A stretch of DNA of 64,000 nucleotides from Gluconobacter sp. P1C6_b. GTDB taxonomy: Bacteria > Pseudomonadota > Alphaproteobacteria > Acetobacterales > Acetobacteraceae. This document shows positions 10,142-19,575 of the stretch, one piece after another (position 1 is the first letter of the stretch; each line of letters starts with the position of its first letter). A program made the translations under genes and the position numbers. The DNA lies in assembly GCF_018811945.1 (NCBI RefSeq), contig NZ_JACRVU010000010.1, positions 46,145 through 110,144 of the forward strand, in the 5' to 3' direction. Under the pieces are notes generated by a model. That model was given only the letters and a program-made list of their open reading frames with translations. It had not been told where the DNA came from and did no database searches.

Positions 10142-11521
10142 ATGACCCCCGCAGCCCGTCTTTCAGGCGCCATCGATCTGCTCTGTGCGATCCAGAACGC
10201 GCCCCGCCGTCCAGCCGACGCCACAGCCAACGCCTTTTTCCGCGAGCGCCGTTATATCGGTGGTGGTGACCGGCGAGCTATTTCCACAATCGTCTGGGAC
10301 GTTTTGCGGGGCTGGAGACGGCTGCAATGGCATCTTAAGGATATTTCCGGCGACATTTCCCCACGCCTGCTGTGCTCGGCATCGCTTCTCCTTGGTGGGG
10401 AAACGATGGAAAACGTCCGCAAGCTGTTCAGTGGCGAGCGCTACGCGCAGAAGCCTCTGACGTCTCGTGAAGATATGGCGCTTAAGGGTCTGGAAGGAAA
10501 AGAACTTTCCACCCAGAAGCAGCCTATCGCGGTGCGGCTTGAATATCCGGACTGGCTGGACAGTGCGCTTCGGGAAACCTTCGGAAACAGGCTGCCCGAC
10601 GAAATGGAAGCCATGCTCGGAACGCCGACGCTCGATCTGCGCGTCAATCTGCTGAAGGGAAGCCGTGAGGCGGCCATCCGCGAGCTTCGACGCGAATCGC
10701 TTCAGGCTGAACCAACGAAGCTCTCCCCCTGGGGACTGCGGCTTGACGGGCGCCAGCCGGTGACCGCGACGCAGGCTTTCAAGGACGGTCTGGTCGAAAT
10801 CCAGGACGAGGGCAGCCAGCTTGTGGTTGCGGCAGCGGATGCGTGCGGCGAGCATCGGGTTCTGGATTATTGTGCGGGTGCGGGCGGCAAGACGCTGGCA
10901 CTGGCAATGACCATGGAAAACCGCGGGCATATCGTGGCCTGCGACGTGCATGAAAAGCGTCTGGACGGAGCGGTCAAGCGGCTGCGTCGGGCTGGCGTCC
11001 ATAACGTTGAGCGGCATCTACTGGTGTCGGGTGACAAATGGGCCAAACGTCGGGCTGGCAGTTTCGATCGGGTGCTGGTCGATGCACCGTGCTCGGGAAC
11101 CGGAACCTGGCGCCGAAACCCGGATGCACGTCTGCGCCTGACGCCGGAAGATATTCAGGAGCTGGTCATCAAACAGGCGCAGATCCTTGATCGTGCAGCA
11201 TCTTTGGTAAAGCCGGGTGGTCGCATGATCTATGCGACCTGCTCGCTTCTGGCCTGTGAGAACGGACAGCAGATCGATGCCTTTCTCAAGCGCCGCACTG
11301 ATTTCGTACGTCTGCCGAAAGAACAGATGTCTGAACTTCTGCCGGCCGAATTGCGGAACAAGGCACAGTTTTCGCTGACGCCGCTGCGGGACGGAACGGA
11401 TGGTTTCTTTGCCTGCGTGCTGGAGCGGGTCGTGACGGATGTGAAGCCTAAAGAAGCGACCGGGACGGCTGAAGCTGAAGCCGCTGTTACGACGCCGGTG
11501 GCAGAAGGTCCTTCCACATAA
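10142..11521 (+). CDS. RsmB/NOP2/Sun-family RNA cytosine-5 methyltransferase
   Basis: This SAM-dependent RNA m5C methyltransferase (459 aa) probably modifies 16S rRNA (C967-type) or another structured RNA. An NusB-like N-terminal region is followed by the Rossmann core. Motif I is VLDYCAGAGGKTLALA. The catalytic pair is two cysteines, in VDAPCSGTGTWRRNPD and in MIYATCSLLACEN. The chosen ATG has GGGGG about six bases upstream; a TTG at 10112 is in frame but falls inside the preceding hairpin. The C-terminal 20 residues are Ala/Thr/Glu-rich. The gene's last 35 bases overlap the convergent acetyltransferase gene. The exact RNA target is not decided by sequence. Confidence 0.88.
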   Translation: MTPAARLSGAIDLLCAIQNAPRRPADATANAFFRERRYIGGGDRRAISTIVWDVLRGWRRLQWHLKDISGDISPRLLCSASLLLGGETMENVRKLFSGERYAQKPLTSREDMALKGLEGKELSTQKQPIAVRLEYPDWLDSALRETFGNRLPDEMEAMLGTPTLDLRVNLLKGSREAAIRELRRESLQAEPTKLSPWGLRLDGRQPVTATQAFKDGLVEIQDEGSQLVVAAADACGEHRVLDYCAGAGGKTLALAMTMENRGHIVACDVHEKRLDGAVKRLRRAGVHNVERHLLVSGDKWAKRRAGSFDRVLVDAPCSGTGTWRRNPDARLRLTPEDIQELVIKQAQILDRAASLVKPGGRMIYATCSLLACENGQQIDAFLKRRTDFVRLPKEQMSELLPAELRNKAQFSLTPLRDGTDGFFACVLERVVTDVKPKEATGTAEAEAAVTTPVAEGPST

Positions 11522-12011
11522 CAAGCGCGTCCACATAACCCTGGGATGGGTGGTCGAATGCTCCGGGGAGCGTGCCGATCACCCGAAAGCCCAGTGATTT
11601 CCACAGGGCTATGGCACGCTGATTCGTGCTGACGACGAAATTGAACTGCATGGCGCGGAAGCCGAGTTTAGTAGCTTCCGCCAGAGCATGTTCAGCCATG
11701 AGGCGGCCCGCGCCAAATCCGGACCGGGCGACGAAACCGGCATTGGCGATATGCGCGCCACCGCCTTTCTGATTGGCCTGAAGATAGAATGTCCCGACGA
11801 TCTCATGGTCACGGGTCTGCGCGACATAGACGCGATGCTCCACATCCATCCAGTAGGCCAGCGCCTGCTGCCGTCCCCAGTGACGGGGCAGCGCGTAGGT
11901 TTCGGCCTTGCGCAGGACAGGGGACAGAAGCCGCCAGATTCCTTCACGGTCCAGTGACTGGGCGGGACGGATCAGAAGATCCGTATTGGGCTGGCATGGC
12001 GGAAGCGTCAT
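11487..12011 (-). CDS. GNAT-family N-acetyltransferase
   Basis: This 174-residue GCN5-related acetyltransferase transfers acetyl from acetyl-CoA to an unknown amine. Motif A, the CoA pyrophosphate loop, lies in ARSGFGAGRLMAEHALAEA, and the C-terminal NQRAIALWKSLGFRVIGTLPGAF segment is the standard motif B ending. Similar proteins are often annotated as PhnO-like or general acetyltransferases, but nothing here identifies a substrate. It faces the RNA methyltransferase gene and is divergent from the antiporter gene 92 bases away. Confidence 0.82.
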   Translation of the reverse strand: MTLPPCQPNTDLLIRPAQSLDREGIWRLLSPVLRKAETYALPRHWGRQQALAYWMDVEHRVYVAQTRDHEIVGTFYLQANQKGGGAHIANAGFVARSGFGAGRLMAEHALAEATKLGFRAMQFNFVVSTNQRAIALWKSLGFRVIGTLPGAFDHPSQGYVDALVMWKDLLPPAS

Positions 12012-12103
12012 AACGGAACATTATTCCATATTTTAGGTGCATTGGCTGATCCGGGATATGATACCGCTTCGTATCCATAACGCGGAGCCCGTCCCGAACA
12101 TCC

Positions 12104-13906
12104 ATGCAATATGACATTCTTATCGGCATTGCCTCGACTTTCGGAGCGGGGATGCTGGCCCAGTGGGTCGCCTGGCGATTCCGGCTTCCGGCTATTGTCC
12201 TTCTGTTTTCGCTTGGTCTGATCTTCGGGCCCGGGCTAGGCATTCTTCATCCATCGGAGACGATGGGGTGGATGTTCCGGCCTCTCGTGTCGCTGCTCGT
12301 GGCACTCGTGGTGTTCGAAGGCGGCATGGCGCTGGATTTCCGCCAACTGCGCGAAGCCGGGGAAGGCGTTGCACGCCTGACGATGCTTGCGCTGCCGATC
12401 AACTGGGTTCTGGGCTCTCTGGCGGCGCATTATGTGGCCCATCTGGAGTGGGGCACATCCATGCTGTTCGGGGCGATCGTCGTCGTGACGGGACCGACGG
12501 TGGTTCTGCCGCTGCTGCGCAGTGCCAAGCTTCAGCCGCGTGTGGCGGCATTCCTGCGATGGGAAGCCATCGTCAACGATCCTCTGGGCGCGATTCTGGC
12601 AGCTGTCGTCCTGCAGCTCATGATGCTGCATGTGGACGTTCATGCGGATGTATTCTTCACGCATACGCTGCCGGATCTGCTGGGAGCGATTGCGGTCTCG
12701 CTGTCTGCGGGAATCCTGCCAGCCTATCTGATCCGTTATCTCTTTACGCGCGATCTGATGCCGGAAATCCTCAAGACCCCGATGCTGATCTCGATGGCGC
12801 TGGTGATCTTCTCCCTGTGCAATCTAGAGATGGGTGGCGCGGGGCTGATGGCGGTCACCATCTTCGGCATGGCGCTGGCGAATCTCCAGATCCCCGGTGT
12901 CACGGAACTGCGGCGCATGAAGGAATCGCTCGTGGTTCTGGTCGTGTCGGTGCTGTTCATCATGCTGACAGCGGATCTGCACCGCGACGTTCTGGCCCGG
13001 CTTTCCATTCCGATTTTTGCGCTGACGGTCGTGGTCCTGTTCGTTGTGCGGCCACTGGGCATTTTTCTGTCCACCCTGGGGACGAGCATGCCCTGGAAGG
13101 AAAAGCTGTTCGTTGGCTGGATCGCGCCGCGCGGTATCGTGGCGGCCGCTGTGGCCGGCGAGGCAGGAATCAGCCTCAAGGAAGCGGGGTATCAGTCCGC
13201 CGATCTTATCATGCCGGCGGTGTTCGCCGTGATCGCAGTTACGATGATCCTGCATGGATTTTCGCTCGGGCCGATCGCGCGGCTGCTGAAGCTCACGCTG
13301 TCCAACGATCCGGCAATTGCGCTTCTGGGAGCAAGCCCCTGGTCCATCAATTTTGCGTCCTGCCTGCGCAGGGCCGGGGTGCCAGTGCTTCTAGTGGACA
13401 ACCGCTCCAGTGCACTCATGCCCGCGACACGTCAGGATATTCCTGTCCTGCGGGCGGAACTCCTGTCCCAGCACGGGCAGGAATCCCTTGAAGAACGGCC
13501 TGCGGACTATCTGATCGCGACGACGGGTGACGGTATCTATAACGGGATGGTGTGTGGACATCTGGCGCCGACCATGGGGCGGCAACGCGTCTATCAGATC
13601 AGCCCTGGCGTGGCGCGGCTGGATTTCTATCATGGCCTGTCACGCGATGCGCGGGGCAAGGTTCTGGGTGAACCCGCCTGGAATTATACCCTGTTCGATA
13701 CGCTGTTCGAACAGGGCTGGCGGTTCGTGGCAGTGGAAGCCACGGAAGAAAGCGCGCCGACTTTCGGGACGGACGAAAACAGGCTCGACATCCTCGTGGT
13801 GCGCCGGGACGGGGGCATCCTGATCCGGTCGGCCGAGGACAATGACAAAGCCGTGCCCCAGCCGGGGGATTACATGGTCTCTATGGTCCCACCGGCGGCA
13901 GAATAA
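12104..13906 (+). CDS. CPA1-type cation:proton antiporter with C-terminal nucleotide-binding-like domain
   Basis: A 600-residue protein with about 12 membrane segments in the first 400 residues forms a Na+(K+)/H+ exchanger domain. Two features mark the core: the VTGPTVVLPLLRSAKL segment, and RWEAIVNDPLGAILA with the paired acidic ion-binding site. WIAPRGIVAAAVAG supplies a conserved Arg. From about residue 403 the chain continues into a Rossmann-like TrkA-N-type domain (AIALLGASPWSINFASCLRRAG) that may gate transport by binding a nucleotide. It resembles large prokaryotic CPA1 proteins of acid-tolerant bacteria and is probably involved in pH or ion homeostasis. The ion is not determined. Confidence 0.85.
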   Translation: MQYDILIGIASTFGAGMLAQWVAWRFRLPAIVLLFSLGLIFGPGLGILHPSETMGWMFRPLVSLLVALVVFEGGMALDFRQLREAGEGVARLTMLALPINWVLGSLAAHYVAHLEWGTSMLFGAIVVVTGPTVVLPLLRSAKLQPRVAAFLRWEAIVNDPLGAILAAVVLQLMMLHVDVHADVFFTHTLPDLLGAIAVSLSAGILPAYLIRYLFTRDLMPEILKTPMLISMALVIFSLCNLEMGGAGLMAVTIFGMALANLQIPGVTELRRMKESLVVLVVSVLFIMLTADLHRDVLARLSIPIFALTVVVLFVVRPLGIFLSTLGTSMPWKEKLFVGWIAPRGIVAAAVAGEAGISLKEAGYQSADLIMPAVFAVIAVTMILHGFSLGPIARLLKLTLSNDPAIALLGASPWSINFASCLRRAGVPVLLVDNRSSALMPATRQDIPVLRAELLSQHGQESLEERPADYLIATTGDGIYNGMVCGHLAPTMGRQRVYQISPGVARLDFYHGLSRDARGKVLGEPAWNYTLFDTLFEQGWRFVAVEATEESAPTFGTDENRLDILVVRRDGGILIRSAEDNDKAVPQPGDYMVSMVPPAAE

Positions 13907-13913
13907 GAGCAGC

Positions 13914-14426
13914 TCAGGACGGTTTTTCCACGGTGATGTGGGAGAGGCCGTCCCGCAGGAGCGCGCGGAGTTCCTTTTCCTCTACGGCAATGCAGCCTTC
14001 CGTGTAACCGCTGGCGGGCGGAAGGTGCAGGAAAATGGCGGAGCCGCGTCCCGAATCGGCTGGCGCGTCGTTCCAGCCCATCACAATACAGAGATCGTAA
14101 ACATGGTCCTCGCGCCAGAGAGTCTCGCAGGAAGCGGGGTGGGGCAAAGAGACGGCGCGGTTGTAGTCAGGATGGGCCGGATCATCGCACCAGCCGTCAT
14201 TGGGAGCGATCGGCTCAACAGGCAGTTCTGCACCGCAAACGGGGCGGGATGTCCGGTCTGCGCGATAGAGGACACGCCGGATCGGCAGTTCCCCCACGGG
14301 GGTGCACAGATCGCCCTCGACCTTGTCAAGAGACAGACCGCGCCGACCCGTCAAGGCCGGAACGATTTTGCCCTGGAAGTGAAGAAAAGCGCGGTCTCCA
14401 GCGGTTTTCAAAATAGCTTTAGTCAT
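13914..14426 (-). CDS. L,D-transpeptidase (YkuD) family protein
   Basis: This 170-residue YkuD-fold protein has the catalytic His134 (IFLHL) and the SGYTEGCIAV motif with nucleophile Cys145. It would cross-link or trim peptidoglycan peptides, or act as a related peptidase. From this start there is no obvious signal peptide. Two earlier in-frame starts (ATG 14459, GTG 14477) add only about 17 residues and also give no clear signal, which is unusual for an enzyme of periplasmic substrates. The ATG at 14426 has AGGAAA ten bases upstream. The stop lies seven bases from the end of the convergent antiporter gene. Confidence 0.82.
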   Translation of the reverse strand: MTKAILKTAGDRAFLHFQGKIVPALTGRRGLSLDKVEGDLCTPVGELPIRRVLYRADRTSRPVCGAELPVEPIAPNDGWCDDPAHPDYNRAVSLPHPASCETLWREDHVYDLCIVMGWNDAPADSGRGSAIFLHLPPASGYTEGCIAVEEKELRALLRDGLSHITVEKPS

Positions 14427-14589
14427 AATGCTGTTTCCTTTTCCGGCTGTACTTGCCATAGTCTGCCCCGAGAGCACGCTGCTTTCTTCACCCCGTAGCG
14501 GGAATGGTAAGTCCAGATGCGCGAGTTACGAACGCCGATCTCTGCGGATGTGACTTTTCTTCCGTCGCGATAGAACGAGACAGGTTATT

Positions 14590-15324
14590 ATGGCAGGTCC
14601 ACGCCCCATTCTGGTTGTTGACGATGATGATACGCTGCGTCGTCTTCTGGCGGAGCAGCTTCAGCACGGTGGCGAACTGGAAGCCGTTGAGGCGACCTCC
14701 GTTGCCGCGGCGCGCGAACTTCTCGCCAAGCCTGGCGCCCGTTACGACGCCATGCTGCTGGATATCACTCTCCCCGATGGTGACGGGCGCGATTTCTGCG
14801 CTGAACTGCGACGCGAAGGCGTCCGCATGCCGATCATTATCCTGACCGGCTCCGATGACGAGCATGATGTTGTGCGCGGTCTGGATGCAGGGGCCAACGA
14901 TTACGTTGCCAAGCCTTTCCGGATCGGTGAGCTTCTCGCCCGTCTGCGCGCCCAGCTGCGGATTTTCGAGAACAGCGAGGACGCCGTCTTCGAGATTGGT
15001 CCGTATGCCTTCCGTCCGTCCGCCAAGCTGCTGGTCGAAACCGCCCGCAACCGCCGGATCCGTCTGACGGAGAAGGAAGCGGCAATCCTGAAATATCTTT
15101 ACCGCGCAGGTCAGCGTCCGGTGGCCCGTCAGGTTCTCCTGAACGAGGTGTGGGGCTACAATGCCGCCGTCACCACCCACACACTTGAGACGCATATCTA
15201 CCGTCTGCGTCAGAAGATCGAGCCCGATCCGGCTCGCACGTCGCTGCTGATTACGGAAGGGGGCGGCTATCGTCTCGATCCGGAAGGCCGTGGTGTCATC
15301 AGCTCCGACAGCCTGTCAGCCTGA
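14590..15324 (+). CDS. OmpR/PhoB-family response regulator (orphan)
   Basis: This two-domain transcription factor has 244 residues. The receiver domain (about 6-118) has acidic residues Asp11-Asp13, phosphoacceptor Asp58 (LLDITLPDGDG) and conserved Lys108 (YVAKPF). The winged-helix DNA-binding domain (about 135-232) contains the RLTEKEAAILKYL and THTLETHIYRLRQKI helices. No histidine kinase gene is adjacent; the neighbours are an L,D-transpeptidase and xthA. The cognate kinase must therefore be elsewhere. Alphaproteobacterial relatives of this type include CenR-like cell-envelope regulators, but I would not assign it. Confidence 0.9.
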   Translation: MAGPRPILVVDDDDTLRRLLAEQLQHGGELEAVEATSVAAARELLAKPGARYDAMLLDITLPDGDGRDFCAELRREGVRMPIIILTGSDDEHDVVRGLDAGANDYVAKPFRIGELLARLRAQLRIFENSEDAVFEIGPYAFRPSAKLLVETARNRRIRLTEKEAAILKYLYRAGQRPVARQVLLNEVWGYNAAVTTHTLETHIYRLRQKIEPDPARTSLLITEGGGYRLDPEGRGVISSDSLSA

Positions 15325-15334
15325 AGGCTGACAG
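15313..15334. terminator. Shared hairpin between convergent regulator and xthA genes
   Basis: CTGTCAGCC, loop TGAA, and GGCTGACAG form a perfect 9-bp stem. The response regulator's stop codon lies in the loop. It sits between two converging genes and could work for both strands, though neither side has a T-run. Confidence 0.45.
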
Positions 15335-15347
15335 GGCGGGTGACGGG

Positions 15348-16145
15348 TCAGGCCGGATCGAAATCCAGCACGACCGGGACGTGATCGGAGGGACTGGCCC
15401 AGTCCCGCACGTCCTGAAGAACCCGGACATTACGCAGGCCCGGCATCAGATCGGGCGTCATCCAGACATGATCCAGCCGCCGTCCACGGTTGGACTTCTT
15501 CCAGTCCCTGTTGCGGTATGACCACCACGTATAGAGCTTTTCGGACTCCGGCGTGATCGTCCGCATGGCATCCTGAAAACCTGTTGCCATCCACGCCTTG
15601 AGACGTTCGATCTCGGGTGGCGTGTGGCTGACGATTTTCAGAAGCTGCTTGTGACTCCAGACGTCATGCTCCAGCGGCGCGATATTGAGATCGCCGACCA
15701 GAATGCTACGGGCAGGCGGAGTGCTGGTGAACCAGCTGGTTGCTTCGTCCACGAACGCCAGCTTATGGGCGAATTTTTCGTTTTCCTCCGGATCCGGGAT
15801 GTCCCCGCCAGCTGGCACGTAGAAATCGTGCAGCAAAATTGGGCCGGCCGGCGTCGCAATGCTGGCTGCCACATGTCGGCAATCGGAGCGGGTGCACCAG
15901 TCAGGCGTGCCCGCCACGCTTTGCAACGGATGGCGCGACAGGATCGCCACGCCGTTATAGCCTTTCATGCCTTTATAGATCTGATGGGGCAGTCCCATTT
16001 CGGCCAGGACCTGAGCAGGGAAGAGGGGATCCGGGACTTTCGTTTCCTGTAGACAGACGATATCCGGGTTTTCCTGTTCGACGATCTGCTTCAGCAGAGG
16101 CAGTCTGAGTCGAAGGGAATTGATGTTCCATGTGATGAGACGCAT
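15348..16145 (-). CDS. xthA: Exodeoxyribonuclease III / AP endonuclease
   Basis: This EEP-fold nuclease (265 aa) incises abasic sites and has 3'-5' exonuclease and phosphatase activity in base-excision repair. Motifs seen are MRLITWNINSLRLR at the start, VCLQETK with the metal-binding Glu, the LVGDLNIAP Asp-Asn pair, and the terminal SPSDHVPVVLDF Asp-His dyad. The ATG at 16145 is chosen because it gives the conserved N-terminus; an upstream TTG or GTG would add unconserved residues. It faces the response regulator gene and is divergent from the dipeptidase gene. Confidence 0.93.
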   Translation of the reverse strand: MRLITWNINSLRLRLPLLKQIVEQENPDIVCLQETKVPDPLFPAQVLAEMGLPHQIYKGMKGYNGVAILSRHPLQSVAGTPDWCTRSDCRHVAASIATPAGPILLHDFYVPAGGDIPDPEENEKFAHKLAFVDEATSWFTSTPPARSILVGDLNIAPLEHDVWSHKQLLKIVSHTPPEIERLKAWMATGFQDAMRTITPESEKLYTWWSYRNRDWKKSNRGRRLDHVWMTPDLMPGLRNVRVLQDVRDWASPSDHVPVVLDFDPA

Positions 16146-16226
16146 GCAAACTGGATCGACCGGATCGGTCGTTTTGACAAGCGCCCTCTTGCACACAAGG
16201 CGTTCCCGTCCGATCTAGAACGGACC

Positions 16227-17234
16227 ATGACTGATCTGCACGACACACTCCTGACGCTTGATTCCCATATCGATATTCCCTGGCCGGACCGGCAGGACGC
16301 CTGGGCAGAAGAAACACCCAGACAGGTGAATGTCCCCAAGACTCGCAAGGGTGGCCTGCGGGCCGTGTGTCTGGCCGCGTATATTCCACAGGGCCCCCGT
16401 GACGAAGCAGGACATGCTGAAGGCTGGGAGAGGGTTCAGGGCATGCTTGACGTGATTGCCGGACTTGAAGGACGGCAAGGCGATCAGGGCGCACGTGTCT
16501 GCCGCACAGCTGCGGATGTGCGGGCCGCCTACAAGGCAGGTGAGCTCGCCGTCATTCCGGCGATCGAGAACGGGCACGGTCTGGGTGGGCGCCCGGAACG
16601 TATTGCTGAACTCGCACGTCGGTATGGCGTGCGCTACATGACCTTGACCCATAACGGGCATAATGCGCTCGCGGATGCGGCCATTCCGCGCAAGGATCTT
16701 GCCGATAACGAGACGCTTCATGGCGGACTGTCGGATCTGGGACGTGAGACGATCGCGAAGATGAACCGCTCAGGTGTTCTGGTCGATGTGTCGCATGCTG
16801 CGAAGTCGACCATGATGCAGGCCACCGAAGTCTCGATCACGCCGGTTTTCGCCAGCCATTCCTGTGCCCGCGCCCTGTGCGATCATCCGCGCAATCTGGA
16901 TGACGAGCAGCTTGACCGCCTGAAAGAGACGGGCGGGCTGATCCAGGTGACGGCCATGGGATCGTTCCTGAAAAAAGGCGGGGGCGGCACTGTCGAGGAT
17001 CTGGTGCGACATGTCTCGTACATCGCGGATCGGATCGGGGTAGAGCATGTGGGCATTTCGTCCGATTTCGATGGCGGGGGCGGTATTCCGGGCTGGAAGG
17101 ACGCAACCGAGACCGCGAACGTGACCCAGGCCCTCCAGGCGGCTGGATTCAGCGACACGGATATTTCTTCCATCTGGGGTGGTAACATGCTGCGTCTTCT
17201 GGAGACGGCCGAACGGGCTGCAGAGAAGGTCTGA
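16227..17234 (+). CDS. Membrane dipeptidase (peptidase M19, renal dipeptidase family)
   Basis: This zinc-dependent dipeptidase of the amidohydrolase superfamily has 335 residues. Zinc-ligand candidates are the LDSHIDIPW HxD motif (residue 12 onward), Glu in AVIPAIENG, His in SHAAKSTM, and His in FASHSCARALCDHPRN. The C-terminal IGVEHVGISSDFDGGGG segment is typical of the family. There is no signal peptide, so it is probably cytoplasmic despite the family name and may process dipeptides, possibly with D-amino acids. It stands alone between xthA and uvrC. Confidence 0.9.
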   Translation: MTDLHDTLLTLDSHIDIPWPDRQDAWAEETPRQVNVPKTRKGGLRAVCLAAYIPQGPRDEAGHAEGWERVQGMLDVIAGLEGRQGDQGARVCRTAADVRAAYKAGELAVIPAIENGHGLGGRPERIAELARRYGVRYMTLTHNGHNALADAAIPRKDLADNETLHGGLSDLGRETIAKMNRSGVLVDVSHAAKSTMMQATEVSITPVFASHSCARALCDHPRNLDDEQLDRLKETGGLIQVTAMGSFLKKGGGGTVEDLVRHVSYIADRIGVEHVGISSDFDGGGGIPGWKDATETANVTQALQAAGFSDTDISSIWGGNMLRLLETAERAAEKV

Positions 17235-17547
17235 GAGCGGGTCTTCACACGCTTTCGTGGTCGCCCGATAGAACAGAACATGATCATGGGCGGCGAAAAG
17301 GGAGCCAGTTCGTCCACCATGATCGGAACAGGTGTTCTTCGGGAGCTTCCCGGTCCTTTCCGTCCCGCAGAACGAAGCTGACGGGAAAGATTGGAAAGCA
17401 AGATGCAAGTGTTTTCAATGACTTGCAAAACATGATTAAAAATTGGGCAATCTGATGGCAGGTCCGGCAAACCGGGGCTTTCATGATTCTGTCACGGAGC
17501 AGCCCACAGACTTTTCCACAGGTTCAGTGGATGACTGAAGAAGCTGA
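17235..17547. other. 313-base gap before uvrC
   Basis: I see no coding frame with family resemblance on either strand. It holds a small inverted repeat GCAAGT/ACTTGC (17405-17410 and 17421-17426) and is less GC-rich in its second half. It probably contains the uvrC promoter. No SOS box of the GTTC-N7-GTTC type is present. Confidence 0.5.
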
Positions 17548-19485
17548 ATGACCGACCTTCCTCCGCACAGTTCCGACCGTCCTGCCGATCAGGGTGAACC
17601 CCTTGTTCCTGCGGAAAAAAAGCAGGGCGCGGAGGCCATCCGCGAAGCCCTGAAGACTATTCCCTACAGCCCTGGCGTGTATCGCATGCTGAGCGAGAAG
17701 GGAGAGGTTTTGTATGTCGGCAAGGCGCTGAGCCTGAAGAAGCGCGTATCTTCCTATACCCGTATCAACCAGTTGCCGGAGCGACTGCGGCGTATGGTGT
17801 CGATGACAGTGTCGATGGAAATCGTCATCACACGGACAGAAGCGGACGCACTGCTTCTGGAAGCCAACTACATCAAGCGGATGAAGCCCCGCTTCAACAT
17901 CCTGCTGCGCGACGACAAGAGCTATCCGTGGCTGATGCTGACCGAGAGCCATGAATTTCCCCAGATCACCAAGCAGCGTGGCAAGCCGGTCAAGGGTGCG
18001 ACCTACTGGGGACCGTTCGCGAATGCCTGGGCGGTCAATCAGACGCTGAATCTGGTGCAGCGCAGCTTTCTGCTACGTTCCTGCTCGGATGCGGTCCTGA
18101 ACAGCAGAACGCGCCCCTGCCTGCTGTACCAGATCAAGCGCTGCTCCGCGCCCTGTGTGGACCGGATTTCCAAAGAGGATTACGCCGAGCTGGTCAGCGA
18201 GGCGCGGCAGTTCCTGTCCGGACACAGCACGGAACTGCAGCAGCGTCTGGTGGCCGAGATGGAGCAGGCCTCACAGGAAATGAACTACGAGCGGGCCGCG
18301 TCGATCCGGGACAGGATTCGGGGTTTTGCCAGTATTCAGGGCTCGAGCACAATCAACCCGACCTCGATCAACGACGCAGACATCATGACCATCTGGCAGG
18401 AAGCCGGTCAGAGCTGCATCCAGGTCTTCTTCATCCGTGGCAGCCGCAATAATGGCAACCGGGCCTTCTATCCGGCTCACGCGGAAGAAGAGACCGCAGC
18501 GGACGTGCTGTCGGCATTCATGATCCAGTTCTATGACAACAAGCCACCGCCACCTGCCATTCTCGTGAACTGCGAACTGCCGGAACTGAAGCTCGTCGAG
18601 GAAGCACTCAGCATCCGCCGGGGGCAGAAAGTCGAGATTTTGAGACCACAACGAGGCGAGAAGAAAGACGTTGTCGAGCATGCGGCGCTGAATGCGCGTG
18701 AGGCGCTGGAGCGGAAGCTGGCAGAGAATACCGGGCAGCGCAAACTGCTCGAAGGTGTGGCGGAAGTCTTTGGCCTGCCGAAAATCCCCCAGCGGATCGA
18801 GACCTATGATAACTCGCACATCATGGGGCAGGCGCCTTATGGCGTGATGGTCGTGGGAGGCCCGGAAGGGTTCAACAAGCGCGCCTATCGCAAATACGCC
18901 ATCAAGGGACCTGTCACGCCAGGCGATGATTTCGGCATGATGCGGGAGGTCATGGAGCGGCGTTTCGGACACCGTCCTGAAAATGGAGAGCGACCGGAAG
19001 ACTGGCCGGATCTGTTGCTGATTGATGGCGGCCTCGGGCAATTTAACGCAGTACGGGCCGTTCTGGCTGATCTGGGCGTGACAGGAATCCCGATCGTCGC
19101 CATCGCCAAGGGGCCGGATCGTGATGCAGGGCGGGAGTGGTTCTTCACGGAAACGAAACCGCCGTTCCAGCTCCCACCGCGGGATCCGGTTCTGTATTAT
19201 CTGCAGCGGCTGCGTGACGAGGCGCACAGATTCGCCATCACGACCCATCGGGCAGGACGCTCCAAGGGACTGCGCAGTTCGGAGCTGGATCACGTTCCGG
19301 GAATCGGAGCGGCGCGGAAAAAAGCCCTGCTCAACCACTTCGGCTCGGCAAAATCCGTCAGGCAGGCGAGCCTTGAGGAACTTGAGAACGCACCGGGGAT
19401 CAGCTCGAGTACGGCAAGCGCCATCTACGGGCATTTTCATCCGGAATGGGTCCAGAAGACATCGGCCGATAATCGCAGCCATTAA
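17548..19485 (+). CDS. uvrC: Excinuclease ABC subunit C
   Basis: UvrC makes both incisions around a lesion in nucleotide excision repair (645 aa). The N-terminal GIY-YIG nuclease domain is at about residues 40-120 ([21 protein letters not shown]). A UVR motif binding UvrB lies near 235-255 ([20 protein letters not shown]). The RNase H-like endonuclease core is in the second half ([11 protein letters not shown] and [10 protein letters not shown]), and tandem helix-hairpin-helix motifs close the protein ([26 protein letters not shown]). It precedes pgsA, a pairing common in proteobacteria. Confidence 0.96.
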   Translation: MTDLPPHSSDRPADQGEPLVPAEKKQGAEAIREALKTIPYSPGVYRMLSEKGEVLYVGKALSLKKRVSSYTRINQLPERLRRMVSMTVSMEIVITRTEADALLLEANYIKRMKPRFNILLRDDKSYPWLMLTESHEFPQITKQRGKPVKGATYWGPFANAWAVNQTLNLVQRSFLLRSCSDAVLNSRTRPCLLYQIKRCSAPCVDRISKEDYAELVSEARQFLSGHSTELQQRLVAEMEQASQEMNYERAASIRDRIRGFASIQGSSTINPTSINDADIMTIWQEAGQSCIQVFFIRGSRNNGNRAFYPAHAEEETAADVLSAFMIQFYDNKPPPPAILVNCELPELKLVEEALSIRRGQKVEILRPQRGEKKDVVEHAALNAREALERKLAENTGQRKLLEGVAEVFGLPKIPQRIETYDNSHIMGQAPYGVMVVGGPEGFNKRAYRKYAIKGPVTPGDDFGMMREVMERRFGHRPENGERPEDWPDLLLIDGGLGQFNAVRAVLADLGVTGIPIVAIAKGPDRDAGREWFFTETKPPFQLPPRDPVLYYLQRLRDEAHRFAITTHRAGRSKGLRSSELDHVPGIGAARKKALLNHFGSAKSVRQASLEELENAPGISSSTASAIYGHFHPEWVQKTSADNRSH

Positions 19486-19575
19486 GCCACACGTCGGAAT
19501 TTACACGAAAAATACATCTTTTACAGGCAGATTGGCGCATACCGGAGAGACGGAAACTGTTCTAGACTGACTGCG

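Noticed and set aside
12163..13491. 442-codon frame on the same strand as the antiporter, shifted by one
   Set aside because: The translation is Gly/Arg/Ala-rich with no membrane pattern; the antiporter frame has clear transmembrane segments and motifs.
17334..17348. Possible SOS box before uvrC (GTTC followed seven bases later by GCTT)
   Set aside because: The second half-site does not match GTTC; two mismatches in a four-base core are too many.
18271..19482. 403-codon minus-strand frame opposite uvrC
   Set aside because: It is a shadow of uvrC with no motifs of its own.
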